DNA of 64,000 nt from DATJPW01 sp963752855 (GCA_963752855.1 CAVVZX010000006.1:62001-126000); one strand, 5' to 3'; positions 1 through 9,845 are shown, counted from the stretch's first letter. The notes: generated from the sequence alone by a model not told the origin. Translations and numbers: made by a program.

Positions 1-1
1 T

Positions 2-1655
2 GACCTAAAAGCAGCGCTGCTAAAGGGTCGCGGCAACTTCGTCTGTCATTCGCGATTGCGTCGTTTTCTTCGGCAGCCGCATCTTCAAGGGGTCGGTCCG
101 TCTGGCTCATTAGAGGAAATCCTGGAATGGTATCGCAAAAAAGAGAATACCAGCCAGGGAGATCGAGCGGAACTGGAGCGCTTGCCGGATGACGATCCCA
201 TCTGGCCTGACATCTGCTCCAACAGTGAGACTTGTTTGGGTAAGAAGTGTCCGGATCGTGAAAGGTGTTTTGTTCTGAAAATGAGAGCTAGGGCCGCGGA
301 TGCGGACCTCATGGTGGTCAATCACCATCTGCTCGCGTCGGACCTCGCTGTCCGGGAATCCGGTTTCGGTGAAGTTATTCCGCGTTATGAAGCTCTCATA
401 ATAGACGAGGCTCATGGCTTCGAAGATGCTGTCACTCAGCATTTCGGATTTCACGTCAGCCAGGCCCGTATAATGCGGATGGTTCGTGACGCGCGGATCG
501 AATTGGCGGCAGCGAAAATTGGCGCTGACCAATTCGAAAAGGCCCTTACGGCCATAGAACACGATTGCCGCCGACTCTTCTTAGATTTTCAGAATATAGC
601 CGGGACGAAAAGCCAATTGGGTAGCATTTCGGCTGAATTGGCGGAGATCCGTGATGCTCATGTGCGTCAACCTGAAGATCACGGCGTCCATGATTGCGAA
701 TTTATCCAACCCCCCGGAGGAGTTGCGCTCGATATCTCGGAGAGCCGCAGAAATCTCATTGGGATTAGAGACCATTTTGACCGATCAGTTGGGCGCGGAC
801 TACGCGTGCTGGGCTGAGCGCAGAGATCGGAATGTGGTCCTTCACGCGTCTCCGGTAGAAATAGGAGAAACCCTTAAGGCGAGCCTGTATGAAAAAGTTC
901 CCGGCATTGTCTTTACTTCCGCGACACTTTCCTCGGGAGGCAGCCTCGATTATTTCAAATCCCGCCTGGGGCTGGATGGTGATAACCAGGGCGTGGAAAG
1001 CATATTGGACTCACCGTTTGATTACGAGCGACAAACAATGCTTTTCATACCGCAATCTATCCCGGAACCGAACGCTGCCGGCTTCAGGGAGGCTTTATCC
1101 AAAGTCATCGGGGAGATCTTGATCCGAACACGCGGCAGGGCATTCGTGCTCTTCACTTCTTATAAAAATATGGAAACTGTTTACAGTTTGCTGGAGGGTC
1201 GAGTGCCCTTTCCTTTGCTTGTTCAGGGTCAACGACCTAAAGGCCGGCTTTTGGAGGAATTTCGCGAGAAGACCGGTTCAGTTTTATTTGCAACGGCTTC
1301 CTTCTGGGAGGGCGTGGATGTCCAGGGAGAAGCCCTTTCCTGTGTCATCATAGATCGCTTACCTTTTGCGCCTCCCGACGATCCGCTGGTGTCCGCTCGA
1401 ATGGAAAGGATAAAGAAGACCGGGGGCGAACCTTTCTATTCATTCCAAGTCCCGATGGCCGTCCTGGCGCTGAAGCAGGGGTTGGGCAGATTGATCCGAA
1501 CCCGCTCTGATAGAGGCATTTTGTGCATTCTGGATATAAGAATCTTGACCAAATCCTACGGGAAGATCTTTAGAAAGAGCTTGTACGAAAGCCCCCTCTG
1601 TCGAAAACCTGAGGATATAGAGGAGTTCTTTTCAGGGGATGGCGATCCGGAATAG
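2..1655 (+). CDS. dinG: DinG/XPD-type ATP-dependent DNA helicase (5' end outside window, frameshifted)
   Basis: Superfamily 2 helicase of the iron-sulfur DinG/YoaA/XPD group, expected to unwind DNA or R-loops using ATP in the cytoplasm. The reading frame is already open at base 2 (residues LKAALLKGRGNFVC), so the N-terminus and Walker A lie before the window. Cysteines at about nt 44 and 215-268 fit the four-Cys Fe-S cluster domain; DEAH follows at 404-415 and motif VI (GLGRLIRTR) near 1477. The first frame runs to 817 and the second is open from before 651 to 1655, so a one-base shift lies around 640-700; both halves are conserved helicase sequence, so I treat it as one gene. Family membership is firm; DinG versus a paralogue is less so. 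Confidence 0.85.
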
Positions 1656-1792
1656 CGTAATCGCGAATCCTTCAAGGAGCATCATAGGCCAAGCCAAAAA
1701 CGAACAGCTTCTTCCAACCCTCTGGTCTTGATCGGAATCATTGCGAGCCAATGACTTCCAAGAACTTTAAAATCTTCACATCCATTGAACAG

Positions 1793-1819
1793 TTGCTTAA
1801 CAGCTTGGTTTGATATAAT
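1793..1819 (+). promoter_or_regulatory. Putative sigma-70 promoter of the mla operon
   Basis: TTGCTT (1793-1798) and a perfect TATAAT (1814-1819) separated by 15 bp, about 70 bp upstream of the GTG start of the STAS-MlaE gene. The -10 is strong; the -35 is weak and the spacing short, so it is a candidate only. Confidence 0.4.
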
Positions 1820-1888
1820 AGATCGCCCTGGAGAAACCCTGTTTATTGAGAAAGCTTGCAAGGGAGCCCGTAACTACGGAGGAAAATC

Positions 1889-3140
1889 GTGGGGCGTCTG
1901 CTGGACAGGTTAAGATTAGCTTTAGGGAAACAGAAGATTATTCCCATTCCCCGCGCCGTGTGCGCTCCCCGAGAATTGTGGGATTCAACCGATCTGAAAG
2001 AGACTTTCTGTATTTCGGTCGAAAATAGGACCTTTGACACTGTCTGGGTAAGCTTGTCCGGGAAGATGTTCATGGAGAACGCGGACCTGATGCGAGACGA
2101 GTTGGAAGCAATCGTAAGGTCCGAACCTATGAGAAACGTGGTCATGGATATGCGGGAGGTTACTTACCTGGACAGCGCCGGGGCAGCGATCCTCACCGAT
2201 ATCTATCAAATATCCCGGGAATTGAACAACACTGTGAAGCTGGCCAATGTTCCCGAGCGCGATCAAGAACTTCCTGGAATTCGTCGATCTTGAACACGTT
2301 AAGGAGATAACGAGTGTCAAGGGCCTTGAAGAGCCTAATTTACTCGTCCAGATTGGCGAAGGAGCAGAAAAATTCTATGCCAATGCCAAGGACATAATCA
2401 TTTTCATCGGCGCAGTTGCGGAGGCGATGGCCCAGGACGTGATTCGGCCGAATAAGGTCAAATGGGATAGACTTTGGAAACTTATCGAGCGGGCTGGAGC
2501 GGATGCCGTTCCTATCGTGACTGGATTGAGTTTTCTGATGGGAGGCATTCTGGCTTTTCAGGCAGCGCTTCAACTGCGCAAATTCGGGGCAAACATTTTT
2601 GTGGCGGATCTTGTAAGCGTCTCTATCTGCACTGAGATGGGGCCGCTATTGGTCTCGCTGATCGTAACCGGGCGGTCCGGGGCCGCCTACGCAGCGCAGA
2701 TCGGCACCATGCAGGTTACTGAAGAGATAGACGCTCTCCGAGTTATGGCCATAGACCCTATCAAGTATTTGGTGGTCCCCCGTATTCTTGCCGTGGCGCT
2801 GGCTTTGCCGTGTCTGACGCTCTTTGCGGACCTGATCGGAATATTCGGAGGATGTGTGGTGGCGGGACTGTCTTTGGATCTTACCCCGACCACCTATTTC
2901 AATCAGGTGCACAAGATTCTGGAAGTAAGCGATGTGACGAAAGGCCTAGGGAAGAGCGTCGCCTATGGAATCGAGATTGCCTTAATCGGGTGCCTGAGAG
3001 GATTCCAGGTGAGAGGAGGAGCAGAGAGCGTCGGCCATGCCACGACATCCGCAGTGGTAACGTGTATCTTTGTGCTGACCGCGACCAATGCGTTGTTTTC
3101 TTTACTCTATCATTACGTGCCGAAGCTTTTTAGCATGTGA
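1889..3140 (+). CDS. mlaE: STAS-MlaE fusion: lipid ABC transporter permease (frameshifted)
   Basis: Permease of an MlaFEDB-like ABC system that moves phospholipids between inner and outer membrane. The N-terminal ~125 residues form a STAS domain (LDSAGAAILTDIY, MlaB-like) fused to an MlaE/DUF140 permease domain with several hydrophobic segments (GLSFLMGGILAFQ, VSICTEMGPLLVSLIVTGRS). GTG start at 1889 is chosen because GGAGG (1878-1882) lies 6 nt before it. The STAS frame ends at 2293 and the permease frame is open from before 2247; removing one C from the CCC near 2247-2251 joins them as ANVPSAIKNFLEF. Total length is 3n+1, consistent with one extra base. MlaF, MlaD and a lipoprotein gene follow, but no MlaC-like gene is present. 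Confidence 0.88.
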
Positions 3141-3156
3141 ATCGGCAGGAGAACTC

Positions 3157-3951
3157 TTGAGCCCATTGGCAGCAATCACCACCGCAAATCCCAAAGCAGA
3201 ACCGATAATCTCTGTGAGGAACCTCACTGTGGGTTACGGAGACGAACCAATCATCAGGAAAATTTCCTTTGAGGTTTTTCCCGGAGAGATTTTCGCCATA
3301 ATGGGACGTTCGGGTTGCGGAAAGACGACTCTGTTCAAGGCCATAATCGGTCTGCTTGAAGCCGAAGAAGGCGAGGTGTTCATAGACGGGGAGAAGGTCC
3401 TCCCAATAACCCACGACGCTGCCCAACAGGTCCTGCGCAAACTCGGAGTGCTCTTCCAATCAGGCGCCTTGTTCAGTTCAATGACATTGGCGGAAAATGT
3501 CGCGTTCCCTATTCGGCAGTACACCTCTCTCCCTGAGAATACTATTGGGCGATTGGTGGAGTTGAAGTTATCTGAGGTCGGTTTGGCAGGCCGTGAACAG
3601 CTTCTTCCACGAGAACTGAGCGGTGGCATGCAAAAACGGGCGGCCCTGGCGCGGGCTATGGCGCTGGATCCAAAGATACTTTTTTTTGACGAGCCCACAG
3701 CGGGGCAAGATCCGATAACCACTTGGGAACTGGACAAAACTATTCTAAAAATCAATCATGCCCTTGGCACGACCATAGTTCTGGTAACGCACGAACTGGA
3801 AAGTGTATTCAGAATTGCCCAAAGGGTCATCATCATCGACACGGATAAAAAAGGGATCATAGCGGAAGGTAGTCCTCAAGAGCTGAGAGATGGTTACGAT
3901 GACCCTAGAGTGAGAGATTTCTTCAACCAGTCTCATTCAGAGGAGCAATAG
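3157..3951 (+). CDS. mlaF: MlaF-like lipid ABC transporter ATP-binding protein
   Basis: Cytoplasmic ATPase that powers the MlaE permease encoded just upstream. Walker A is GRSGCGKTT, the ABC signature is LSGGMQKR, Walker B is ILFFDEPTAG and the H-loop is LVTHELES; the length (264 aa) is normal for MlaF. I choose the TTG at 3157 because AGGAG lies about 7 nt upstream and it follows the MlaE stop (3140) closely; earlier in-frame starts would overlap the mlaE coding region. Part of the mlaE-mlaF-mlaD-lipoprotein operon. Confidence 0.92.
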   Translation: MSPLAAITTANPKAEPIISVRNLTVGYGDEPIIRKISFEVFPGEIFAIMGRSGCGKTTLFKAIIGLLEAEEGEVFIDGEKVLPITHDAAQQVLRKLGVLFQSGALFSSMTLAENVAFPIRQYTSLPENTIGRLVELKLSEVGLAGREQLLPRELSGGMQKRAALARAMALDPKILFFDEPTAGQDPITTWELDKTILKINHALGTTIVLVTHELESVFRIAQRVIIIDTDKKGIIAEGSPQELRDGYDDPRVRDFFNQSHSEEQ

Positions 3952-4065
3952 ATTGGTGGAGATCGTTCCGTGTCGGTCCATTCGGCCGGGCGATGGTGGC
4001 CCGCTTATCATTGATTTGGAGATAGTTTTTTGTCGGGGTTTGGTGGGATAAATTAGGAGAAGTCA

Positions 4066-4950
4066 ATGGCCAATCAGTCGGAAAAACTCAAGATAGGGCT
4101 CTTTGTCGTCGGAAGCGCCGTCTTGGTGATAGGCATGATCATCTGGTTAGGCGCGTTCTCTTTTTTCGAGTCCTCTCAGACGGTAGTGGCCTATTTTACT
4201 GAAAGCGTGCAGGGGCTCGAATCCGACAGTCCGGTCAAATTCAGAGGGGTCACGGTCGGCAGAGTGAAGGGCATCCGCTTGGCGCCGGATGGACTGCTCA
4301 TCGAGGTAGTTATGGGCCTTGATCGGAAATTCAAAGTAACCGACGATCTCGGGGTCAAGATGAACCTTGTTGGTATTACCGGTTTGAAATATCTCGAAAT
4401 GGACACATTCAAACCGGATCAGAAACGAGAAACCCCGCCCCTGAGCTTCGAGCCCCGCTATCCTGTTATTGCGACATATCCCTCGGACATAAAAGAATTC
4501 GGAAGCGCCCTGGAAAACATTTTTCAAAAGAACAAGACCGTCGATGTGGAGAAAATTTCCTACCACATGGTGAGAGTAGCAAGCAGACTGGACCAGATTT
4601 TGGCTGATCCGAAATTGGACACGCTGGGTTCCGATACGGCCGACGCCATAAACGAGGTCAAGGATTCGGCCAAAAGGCTTAACGAAGAAATTGCGCGGGC
4701 ACAAATTGCTAAACAGTTGCACAAGACTTTTGAAAAAACCTCGGAACTCCTCCAGGAAGGAACGGAGACCGCCAGGAGCGCGGACCGCATGATAAGGAGG
4801 ACGGACAATAACTTGAGTGTGTTGAGCCAGAAACTGAATAAAAGCGCGGACAATCTGACAGAATTTACAAGAACGATTCGGCTGAAGCCGTCGAGTCTCG
4901 CCCCATCCATTCAGATATTTGGTGGGAGTGAAAAGAGCGGCGAGAAATGA
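4066..4950 (+). CDS. mlaD: MlaD-like MCE-domain lipid-binding protein
   Basis: Periplasmic, inner-membrane-anchored substrate-binding subunit of the lipid ABC transporter. A single N-terminal transmembrane segment (about residues 10-31, IGLFVVGSAVLVIGMIIWLG) is followed by an MCE domain (about 37-115) with SPVKFRGVTVGRV, and then a long helical C-terminal half rich in charged residues, probably coiled coil. AGGAG sits 6-7 nt before the ATG. At 294 aa it is longer than the E. coli protein because of the coiled-coil tail, as in many MCE proteins outside enterics. The 114-bp gap after mlaF shows no terminator, so cotranscription is likely. Confidence 0.9.
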   Translation: MANQSEKLKIGLFVVGSAVLVIGMIIWLGAFSFFESSQTVVAYFTESVQGLESDSPVKFRGVTVGRVKGIRLAPDGLLIEVVMGLDRKFKVTDDLGVKMNLVGITGLKYLEMDTFKPDQKRETPPLSFEPRYPVIATYPSDIKEFGSALENIFQKNKTVDVEKISYHMVRVASRLDQILADPKLDTLGSDTADAINEVKDSAKRLNEEIARAQIAKQLHKTFEKTSELLQEGTETARSADRMIRRTDNNLSVLSQKLNKSADNLTEFTRTIRLKPSSLAPSIQIFGGSEKSGEK

Positions 4951-5021
4951 GACGGTATAATTCATTCATGATTCTTGTCGAGGCCGGTGAAAAAGTTATT
5001 TTGGAGAAAGCGTTTGATTAG

Positions 5022-5748
5022 TTGAAGATCAAAACCAATAACTATTTGACTCTGAGCGTCTCTGCCTCAGGGTACGGCAGCTACTGCTACGATCCTGGTT
5101 ATGGCGCTTTTCTTTATTTCTTCCGGTTGCGCCCTGAAAACGGGGAAAAACGTTATTTATCACACCTTGGATTATCCACCGCCCGATAAAGAATTCAAAA
5201 CACCCATCCCACACACATTGATGGTCTATCGTTTTCTGCTGGCGCCGGACGTCGAGAGTGATTCGCTTCTCGTATCCAGGCCAAAGGGAGCGGAGAAATC
5301 CGTTAGACTACATCGCTGGCAAGACAATCCCGCGGATCTTATCACCGACATTTTGTTGCGGGACCTGCAGGCTTCCGGGCTATTTCAGAAGACCGTTGAT
5401 CAGTTGAGCGATGTCCGTTATCGATATGCTCTGGAAGGGACTTTGCGGGACTTGCACGGCGTTATAAAGAACGGCCATGCGTCAGCCGTCGTGGAATTGG
5501 AGGTGGTCTTCACCGATTTTGAATACCCACGGGCGGCCGAAAAAGACCTGCTGAAAAAGACTTATAAAGCGGAAATTCCAAGTAAGGATGCATCGGCCGA
5601 GTCAATCCTGGAGGCTTTCAATCAAGGAGTCAGGGAAATATCAGCGCTCCTCAGAGCTGATATCGATACAGTACTGGAGAAAAGAGGCGTCGCCGCAGGC
5701 GCGGACAAGAAGCGCCGCTTGACTGCCCAACCGCGGCTCGCTACCTGA
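5022..5748 (+). CDS. ABC-type transport auxiliary lipoprotein (PqiC/DUF330-like), start frameshifted
   Basis: Probable outer-membrane-associated lipoprotein serving the upstream Mla-like transporter. The mature part begins at the lipobox ISSGC (Cys near nt 5128-5130) and has the PqiC-like pattern MVYRFLLAPD and DLITDILLRDLQASGLF. The first ATG in the main frame (5101) leaves only MALFFISSGC before the Cys, lacking a basic n-region. A TTG at 5022 in another frame supplies LKIKTNNYLTLSV; deleting one base near 5070 would join it to TAATATILVMALFFISSGC, a complete type II signal peptide. The 727-bp total is 3n+1, like other insertions here. Family assignment rests on context and pattern; the N-terminus is inference. 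Confidence 0.68.
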
Positions 5749-5948
5749 ACGCTTCATAAAATAGTTGGATCCTGTTGTCCTCCTGGCATTCGGAAGGTTG
5801 ACTTTACGGGCCGCGAGTTCCGTTCCCCTTAAGACGGCCGGAAAAAAGTTGCTCTTTTGTCTTTCCATTGGTATTGCTTTTATCGACCTTCAGGCAAAAT
5901 TTGTTTAAAGTAGATCGTTGACGACAATGGAGCCTGGAAGAAATCATT

Positions 5949-6311
5949 ATGAAGCATATTCTAGTTGTGGATGACGAATTGCATATCGGAGAGCTTTATA
6001 AAAGCGAATTGGAAGACGAAGGATACGCTGTGACAGTCGTCACCTCCGGCCAGGAAGCGCTTGAATCTGTTGAAAAGAATAGGCCGGACCTCATAGTACT
6101 GGATATTCAGATGCCGGGAATGGACGGAATCGAGACCCTCGAAAAGCTGATCGGCAGCGATATAGGGATCCCGGTAATCTTGAATACGGCCTACAGCCAT
6201 TATAAAGAAGATTTTACGACGTGGGGAGCTGACGCTTACGTGACCAAGTCATCCGACACTTCAAAGCTCAAAGCCGAAATTAGAAGATTGCTAGGCAATG
6301 AGTCCTCGTGA
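5949..6311 (+). CDS. Single-domain response regulator receiver protein (CheY-like)
   Basis: A 120-residue phosphoacceptor domain with no output domain. The acidic pair (VVDDELH), the phosphorylation site in LIVLDIQMPGMDG (about Asp 53), the Thr/Ser position in LNTAYS and the conserved Lys in YVTKSSD are all present. It would be phosphorylated by an unidentified histidine kinase, as none is encoded in the window. A GGAAG motif precedes the ATG. Its 3' end overlaps the glgC start by 14 bp, so the two are likely cotranscribed and perhaps translationally coupled. Confidence 0.85.
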   Translation: MKHILVVDDELHIGELYKSELEDEGYAVTVVTSGQEALESVEKNRPDLIVLDIQMPGMDGIETLEKLIGSDIGIPVILNTAYSHYKEDFTTWGADAYVTKSSDTSKLKAEIRRLLGNESS

Positions 6312-7542
6312 TGAGATGAAAAATACCCTTTGTATACTGATGGCCGGGGGCAAGGGCGAGCGGCTGTATCCTCTGACAAAGGCCAGCGCCAAACCGTCTG
6401 TTCGGTTCGGCGGGATTTATAGGATCATAGATTTTACGCTCTCCAACTGCCTCAATTCAGATGTGCGAAACATATACGTTTTGACGCAATACCGGTCACT
6501 TTCACTGGACAGGCACATTCGGTTGGGGTGGAGTATCTTCAGTCACGAACTGGGCGAATTCATAGAATGCGTTCCTCCCCAACAACGGAATGTGGATCGC
6601 TGGTACCGCGGCACCTCCGACAGCATATTCCAGAATATTTACTTGCTACAAAGGGAAAGACCAGCGCGCGTCCTTATCCTGTCCGGTGATCACGTTTATA
6701 AGATGAACTATAATGAGATGCTCGCCTTCCACATGGAGAAGAACGCCGAGCTGACCGTCGCCGGAGTTGAAGTTGATCGAGCGGAAGCGCGCTCATTTGG
6801 AGTGATCGGCAGAGACAAGGATTCTCAAATAATTGATTGGGTCGAAAAACCCAAAGAGCCGCCCACGGTCCCGGGTAGGCCGGATAAATCCCTCGTTTCG
6901 ATGGGCGTTTACATTTTCAATACGGAGACACTGGTAAAAAATGTCATTGCGGATGCTAAAAATTCCGCTTCTGCACACGATTTCGGCAAAGACGTTGTGC
7001 CTCGAATGATTCGGACCCATCGGGTTTTCGTTCATACTTTTACCGAAGCAAATAATCCGGAGAGTCGCTATTGGCGGGACATCGGAACCTTGGACGCCTA
7101 CTGGGAAGCCAATATGGACCTGTGCTCGGTGACCCCGCAGTGCAATCTTTATGATCTGAATTGGCCCATTCGAACCTACCAAGAACCGGCGCCTCCGGCT
7201 CGGATCGTCCATTCGCAGGATAAGGATGGCCGGAACAAAGCGAGATGTAGCGTGACTGATTCCCTTTTGTCCGGTGGTTGCATTGTGTCGGGAGGCAAAG
7301 TCACTCGGTCCGTTCTTTCACGTAACGTCGAGATAGGCGCCGGAGCGCTCGTGGAGGACTCCGTCCTACTTGATGGAGTTCGCGTGGGAGACGGAGCCCG
7401 CATAAGAAAGGCGATTATCGATAACGAAGTTGTCGTTCCGAACGATTTTTCTATCGGTCGAGATTTGAAATCAGACAAGGCTCGTTTCAGCATTTCTCCG
7501 GGGGGAGTAGTCGTCGTCCCCCGAGGTATTAGTCTTCGATAA
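6298..7542 (+). CDS. glgC: Glucose-1-phosphate adenylyltransferase
   Basis: Makes ADP-glucose from ATP and glucose-1-phosphate for glycogen synthesis in the cytoplasm. The N-terminal nucleotidyltransferase signature (ILMAGGKGERLYPLT), the substrate-binding loops (LILSGDHVYKMNY, IGTLDAYWEANMDL) and a C-terminal left-handed beta-helix (SVLLDGVRVGDGARI) are all present; 414 aa is normal. The ATG at 6298 overlaps the receiver gene; an ATG at 6316 would give MKNTLCILMAGG and remove the overlap, so the exact start is open. No other glycogen genes are nearby. Confidence 0.93.
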   Translation: MSPRDEMKNTLCILMAGGKGERLYPLTKASAKPSVRFGGIYRIIDFTLSNCLNSDVRNIYVLTQYRSLSLDRHIRLGWSIFSHELGEFIECVPPQQRNVDRWYRGTSDSIFQNIYLLQRERPARVLILSGDHVYKMNYNEMLAFHMEKNAELTVAGVEVDRAEARSFGVIGRDKDSQIIDWVEKPKEPPTVPGRPDKSLVSMGVYIFNTETLVKNVIADAKNSASAHDFGKDVVPRMIRTHRVFVHTFTEANNPESRYWRDIGTLDAYWEANMDLCSVTPQCNLYDLNWPIRTYQEPAPPARIVHSQDKDGRNKARCSVTDSLLSGGCIVSGGKVTRSVLSRNVEIGAGALVEDSVLLDGVRVGDGARIRKAIIDNEVVVPNDFSIGRDLKSDKARFSISPGGVVVVPRGISLR

Positions 7543-7561
7543 TTTGAAGTGAGGGATATTC

Positions 7562-8371
7562 ATGGCGGAAATAAAGGTCCGAGGACGGAGCCTGGCTTTT
7601 GAGGCGCGGCCCGAGAATTTCAATAAATCCGCGCTGACGGCCGTATTCATACCCGGCAGTGGTGGTGATCGTGAGGAGTGGCGCAAGCAACTGGATGGCC
7701 TATCGGACAGATTCAACATAATAGCCCTGGAATTGCCGGGGCACGGCAAATCGGACCCGCCGGGCGAGACCAGTGTCGCCGCTTATGCCGATTGGGTAGT
7801 GGATTTCATTGAAGGCCTCGGCCTGAGCAAAGTGGTGATCATCGGATGCTCCCTGGGAAGCGCTATCACGCAGTGGATCGCTTTGGATCCCAAGCCCTGG
7901 CTGGTGGGCATCGGATTGGTGGGCTCCGGCGCAAGGCTGCGAGTTCACCCGGACTTTTTGCGGGGAATGTTGAGCTTCAACAAGGACGTTTTGGTCTCTT
8001 TTGCCGATTTTGCCCTTTCCAGGGAGCCGGATCCCGCAATCAAGTCAGCGATCAGAGATCGGTTCCTTACGGGTTCAGTTGAACTCATTCACGGTGATCT
8101 ATCGGCGTGCGATAAATTCGATCTGATGGATAAGGTTGCCCAAATCGCCTTGCCCACGCTCATAGTGGTGGGTGAAGACGACCGACTCACTCCGCCTAAG
8201 TACTCACAGTTTCTTCAGTCCGCCATAGTGGGCTCACGCTTGATTGCGATTCCCGGAGCCGGACACCTGGTAATGATGGAAAAGCCTAAAGAATTCAATG
8301 AAGTTGTAGGAGATTTTCTGGAAGACCTAGGAATTGATCGCGGTCTAACCTGTCCCTCTGTCATTGCGTGA
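7562..8371 (+). CDS. Alpha/beta-hydrolase fold protein
   Basis: Small cytoplasmic serine hydrolase of unknown substrate. Visible features: the oxyanion region FIPGSGGDREEW, the nucleophile elbow GCSLGS (Ser about residue 98), the acid in VVGEDDRLTP and the His in GAGHLVMMEKP. No signal peptide. It follows glgC by 19 bp and probably ends that transcript, as a large palindrome lies just downstream. Family known, substrate not inferable; esterases, C-C hydrolases and thioesterases share this pattern. Confidence 0.85.
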   Translation: MAEIKVRGRSLAFEARPENFNKSALTAVFIPGSGGDREEWRKQLDGLSDRFNIIALELPGHGKSDPPGETSVAAYADWVVDFIEGLGLSKVVIIGCSLGSAITQWIALDPKPWLVGIGLVGSGARLRVHPDFLRGMLSFNKDVLVSFADFALSREPDPAIKSAIRDRFLTGSVELIHGDLSACDKFDLMDKVAQIALPTLIVVGEDDRLTPPKYSQFLQSAIVGSRLIAIPGAGHLVMMEKPKEFNEVVGDFLEDLGIDRGLTCPSVIA

Positions 8372-8389
8372 ATGGTGGGTCAGGCTATC

Positions 8390-8489
8390 AAAATCCCCCT
8401 TACTCCCCTTTAGCAAAGGAGGGATTGAAATCCCCCTTTTTTAAAGGGGGATACAGGGGGATTTTAAATGACCGGCAACGATGCCGGTC
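8390..8489. repeat. Nested palindromic intergenic element between convergent genes
   Basis: Four stems in 100 bp: outer AAAATCCCCCT (8390-8400) with AGGGGGATTTT (8455-8465), an inner CTCCCCTTTAGCAAAGGAGG (from 8403), AATCCCCCTTTTTTAAAGGGGGAT around 8429-8452 (one stem of about 8 bp), and a separate hairpin GACCGGCA/TGCCGGTC (8470-8477/8482-8489). It lies between the hydrolase (+) and mreB (-) ends and could terminate both. The GACCGGC word recurs at 44234 and a variant at 53544. Confidence 0.7.
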
Positions 8490-8522
8490 CTACCGCAATC
8501 GCCCTCAGATATGCCCGGTTCC

Positions 8523-9554
8523 TTAAGCGCTGGTAATCTCTCTAAGTAACTCCAAGTCATCGAGCATCATTCCTGCGCCTCGCACAACCGTGGTCATCGG
8601 ACTGTCAGGAACAACCACGGGAACCCCGACTTCACGCCTGATGCGCCGGTCAAGGTTCCTCAGTAGCGCTCCACCGCCGGTGAGCACGATTCCGGAATCG
8701 ATTATATCCGCGGCTAATTCGGGCGGACATTGTTCCAGGGCCAATCTTATGCTGTCGACAATGGCGTTAACGGAATCCATTATCGCGTGAGTAATCTCAC
8801 TTGATGTCAACGTAATGGTTTTGGGTATGCCATCTACGAGATCTCGTCCTTTAACATCTATTTCCTCTATCTCGTCGTCGGGATAAGCGCGACCGATCAT
8901 GATTTTGATCTGTTCCGCAGTGGCCGGCCCGATTAGAATGCTATAATTCTTGCGAACATAGCTGAGTATATCGCTGTCCAGTTTGTCACCGGCGATTTTG
9001 CTCGAACTGCTGTACACCACTCCCGTCAGGGCAATGATTGCAACTTCCGTTGTTCCTCCGCCGATATCAACGATCATATTGCTGGTGGGTTCCGTGATCG
9101 GTAAGCCCGCGCCCATAGCAGCCGCCATCGCCTCTTCTACGATGAAAACCTCATGCGCGCCCGCGCTCAGAGTCGAATCGCGCACGGCGCGTCTTTCAAC
9201 GGGAGTCACACCCGAAGGGACGGAAATTATCACTCTTGGCCTTACAAAGGCCTTGCGTCTATGCACCTTCTGAATGAAAAATTTCAGCATCAATACCGCC
9301 ATCTCGAAATTGGAGATGACTCCTTCTCGAAGCGGACGAAAAACCTCGATGGAACCGGGGACTCGCCCCATCATTTTCTTAGCTTCTTCGCCGATCCATA
9401 TCTCAGAAGTACGCCGATCTCTCTTTCGGACTGCCAGCACCGACGGCTCATTAAGAACGATGCCTTTGCCCCTGACGAATATCAGCGTGTTCGCTGTGCC
9501 AAGATCTATCGCCAAGTCTTTCGAGACTCTGGAAGCTAAGAAATCGAAGAGCAT
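8523..9554 (-). CDS. mreB: Rod shape-determining actin homologue MreB
   Basis: Cytoskeletal ATPase that guides peptidoglycan synthesis along the side wall. Actin-fold motifs are clear: phosphate 1 AIDLGTANTLIFV near the N-terminus, phosphate 2 MIVDIGGGTTEVAII, and the adenosine motif GIVLTGGGALLRNLD. Length 343 aa is typical. The start gives MLFDFLASRVSKDLAIDLG, the usual MreB N-terminus. No mreC/mreD follows: the next gene downstream is the convergent hydrolase. The 291 bp upstream (9555-9845) hold no gene I can support. Confidence 0.95.
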   Translation of the reverse strand: MLFDFLASRVSKDLAIDLGTANTLIFVRGKGIVLNEPSVLAVRKRDRRTSEIWIGEEAKKMMGRVPGSIEVFRPLREGVISNFEMAVLMLKFFIQKVHRRKAFVRPRVIISVPSGVTPVERRAVRDSTLSAGAHEVFIVEEAMAAAMGAGLPITEPTSNMIVDIGGGTTEVAIIALTGVVYSSSSKIAGDKLDSDILSYVRKNYSILIGPATAEQIKIMIGRAYPDDEIEEIDVKGRDLVDGIPKTITLTSSEITHAIMDSVNAIVDSIRLALEQCPPELAADIIDSGIVLTGGGALLRNLDRRIRREVGVPVVVPDSPMTTVVRGAGMMLDDLELLREITSA

Positions 9555-9845
9555 CGGCTGCCCTTTTTAGAATTCCCCTGGACTGTCATAGAAGTGTTGG
9601 ATCTCCGGCATAAGAATCATAAACCGGAGGGGCCAATTGCTGGTGTTACACATTGAGAACCGCGCTTTTGGGATCACTACCGTGTCCTCAATGCGCTTCA
9701 TACTAAACAGGTTGCGCAGTGCTACGGGAGCTCACGCAAACAGGGTGACAAGCTGGGGCCGGAATGATTCCGCGCCTGACAGGGCATTGGAGATAGTCCC
9801 GATAGACGCGGCATCAAGTGAACAACGGTTAGGACTGACCCAGCA

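Noticed and set aside
640..700. Programmed ribosomal frameshifting in dinG, mlaE or the kinase-WD40 gene
   Set aside because: No slippery heptamer with stimulatory structure is common to the sites, and the same type of break occurs in about 20 unrelated genes, which fits error better.
4147..4965. 272-residue open frame on the minus strand over mlaD
   Set aside because: It is the antisense shadow of a clear MCE-domain gene and has no recognisable domain or start signal. The same applies to long antisense frames over mfd (11768-12412), the RRM gene (37887-38429) and the cysteine desulfurase (54389-54913).
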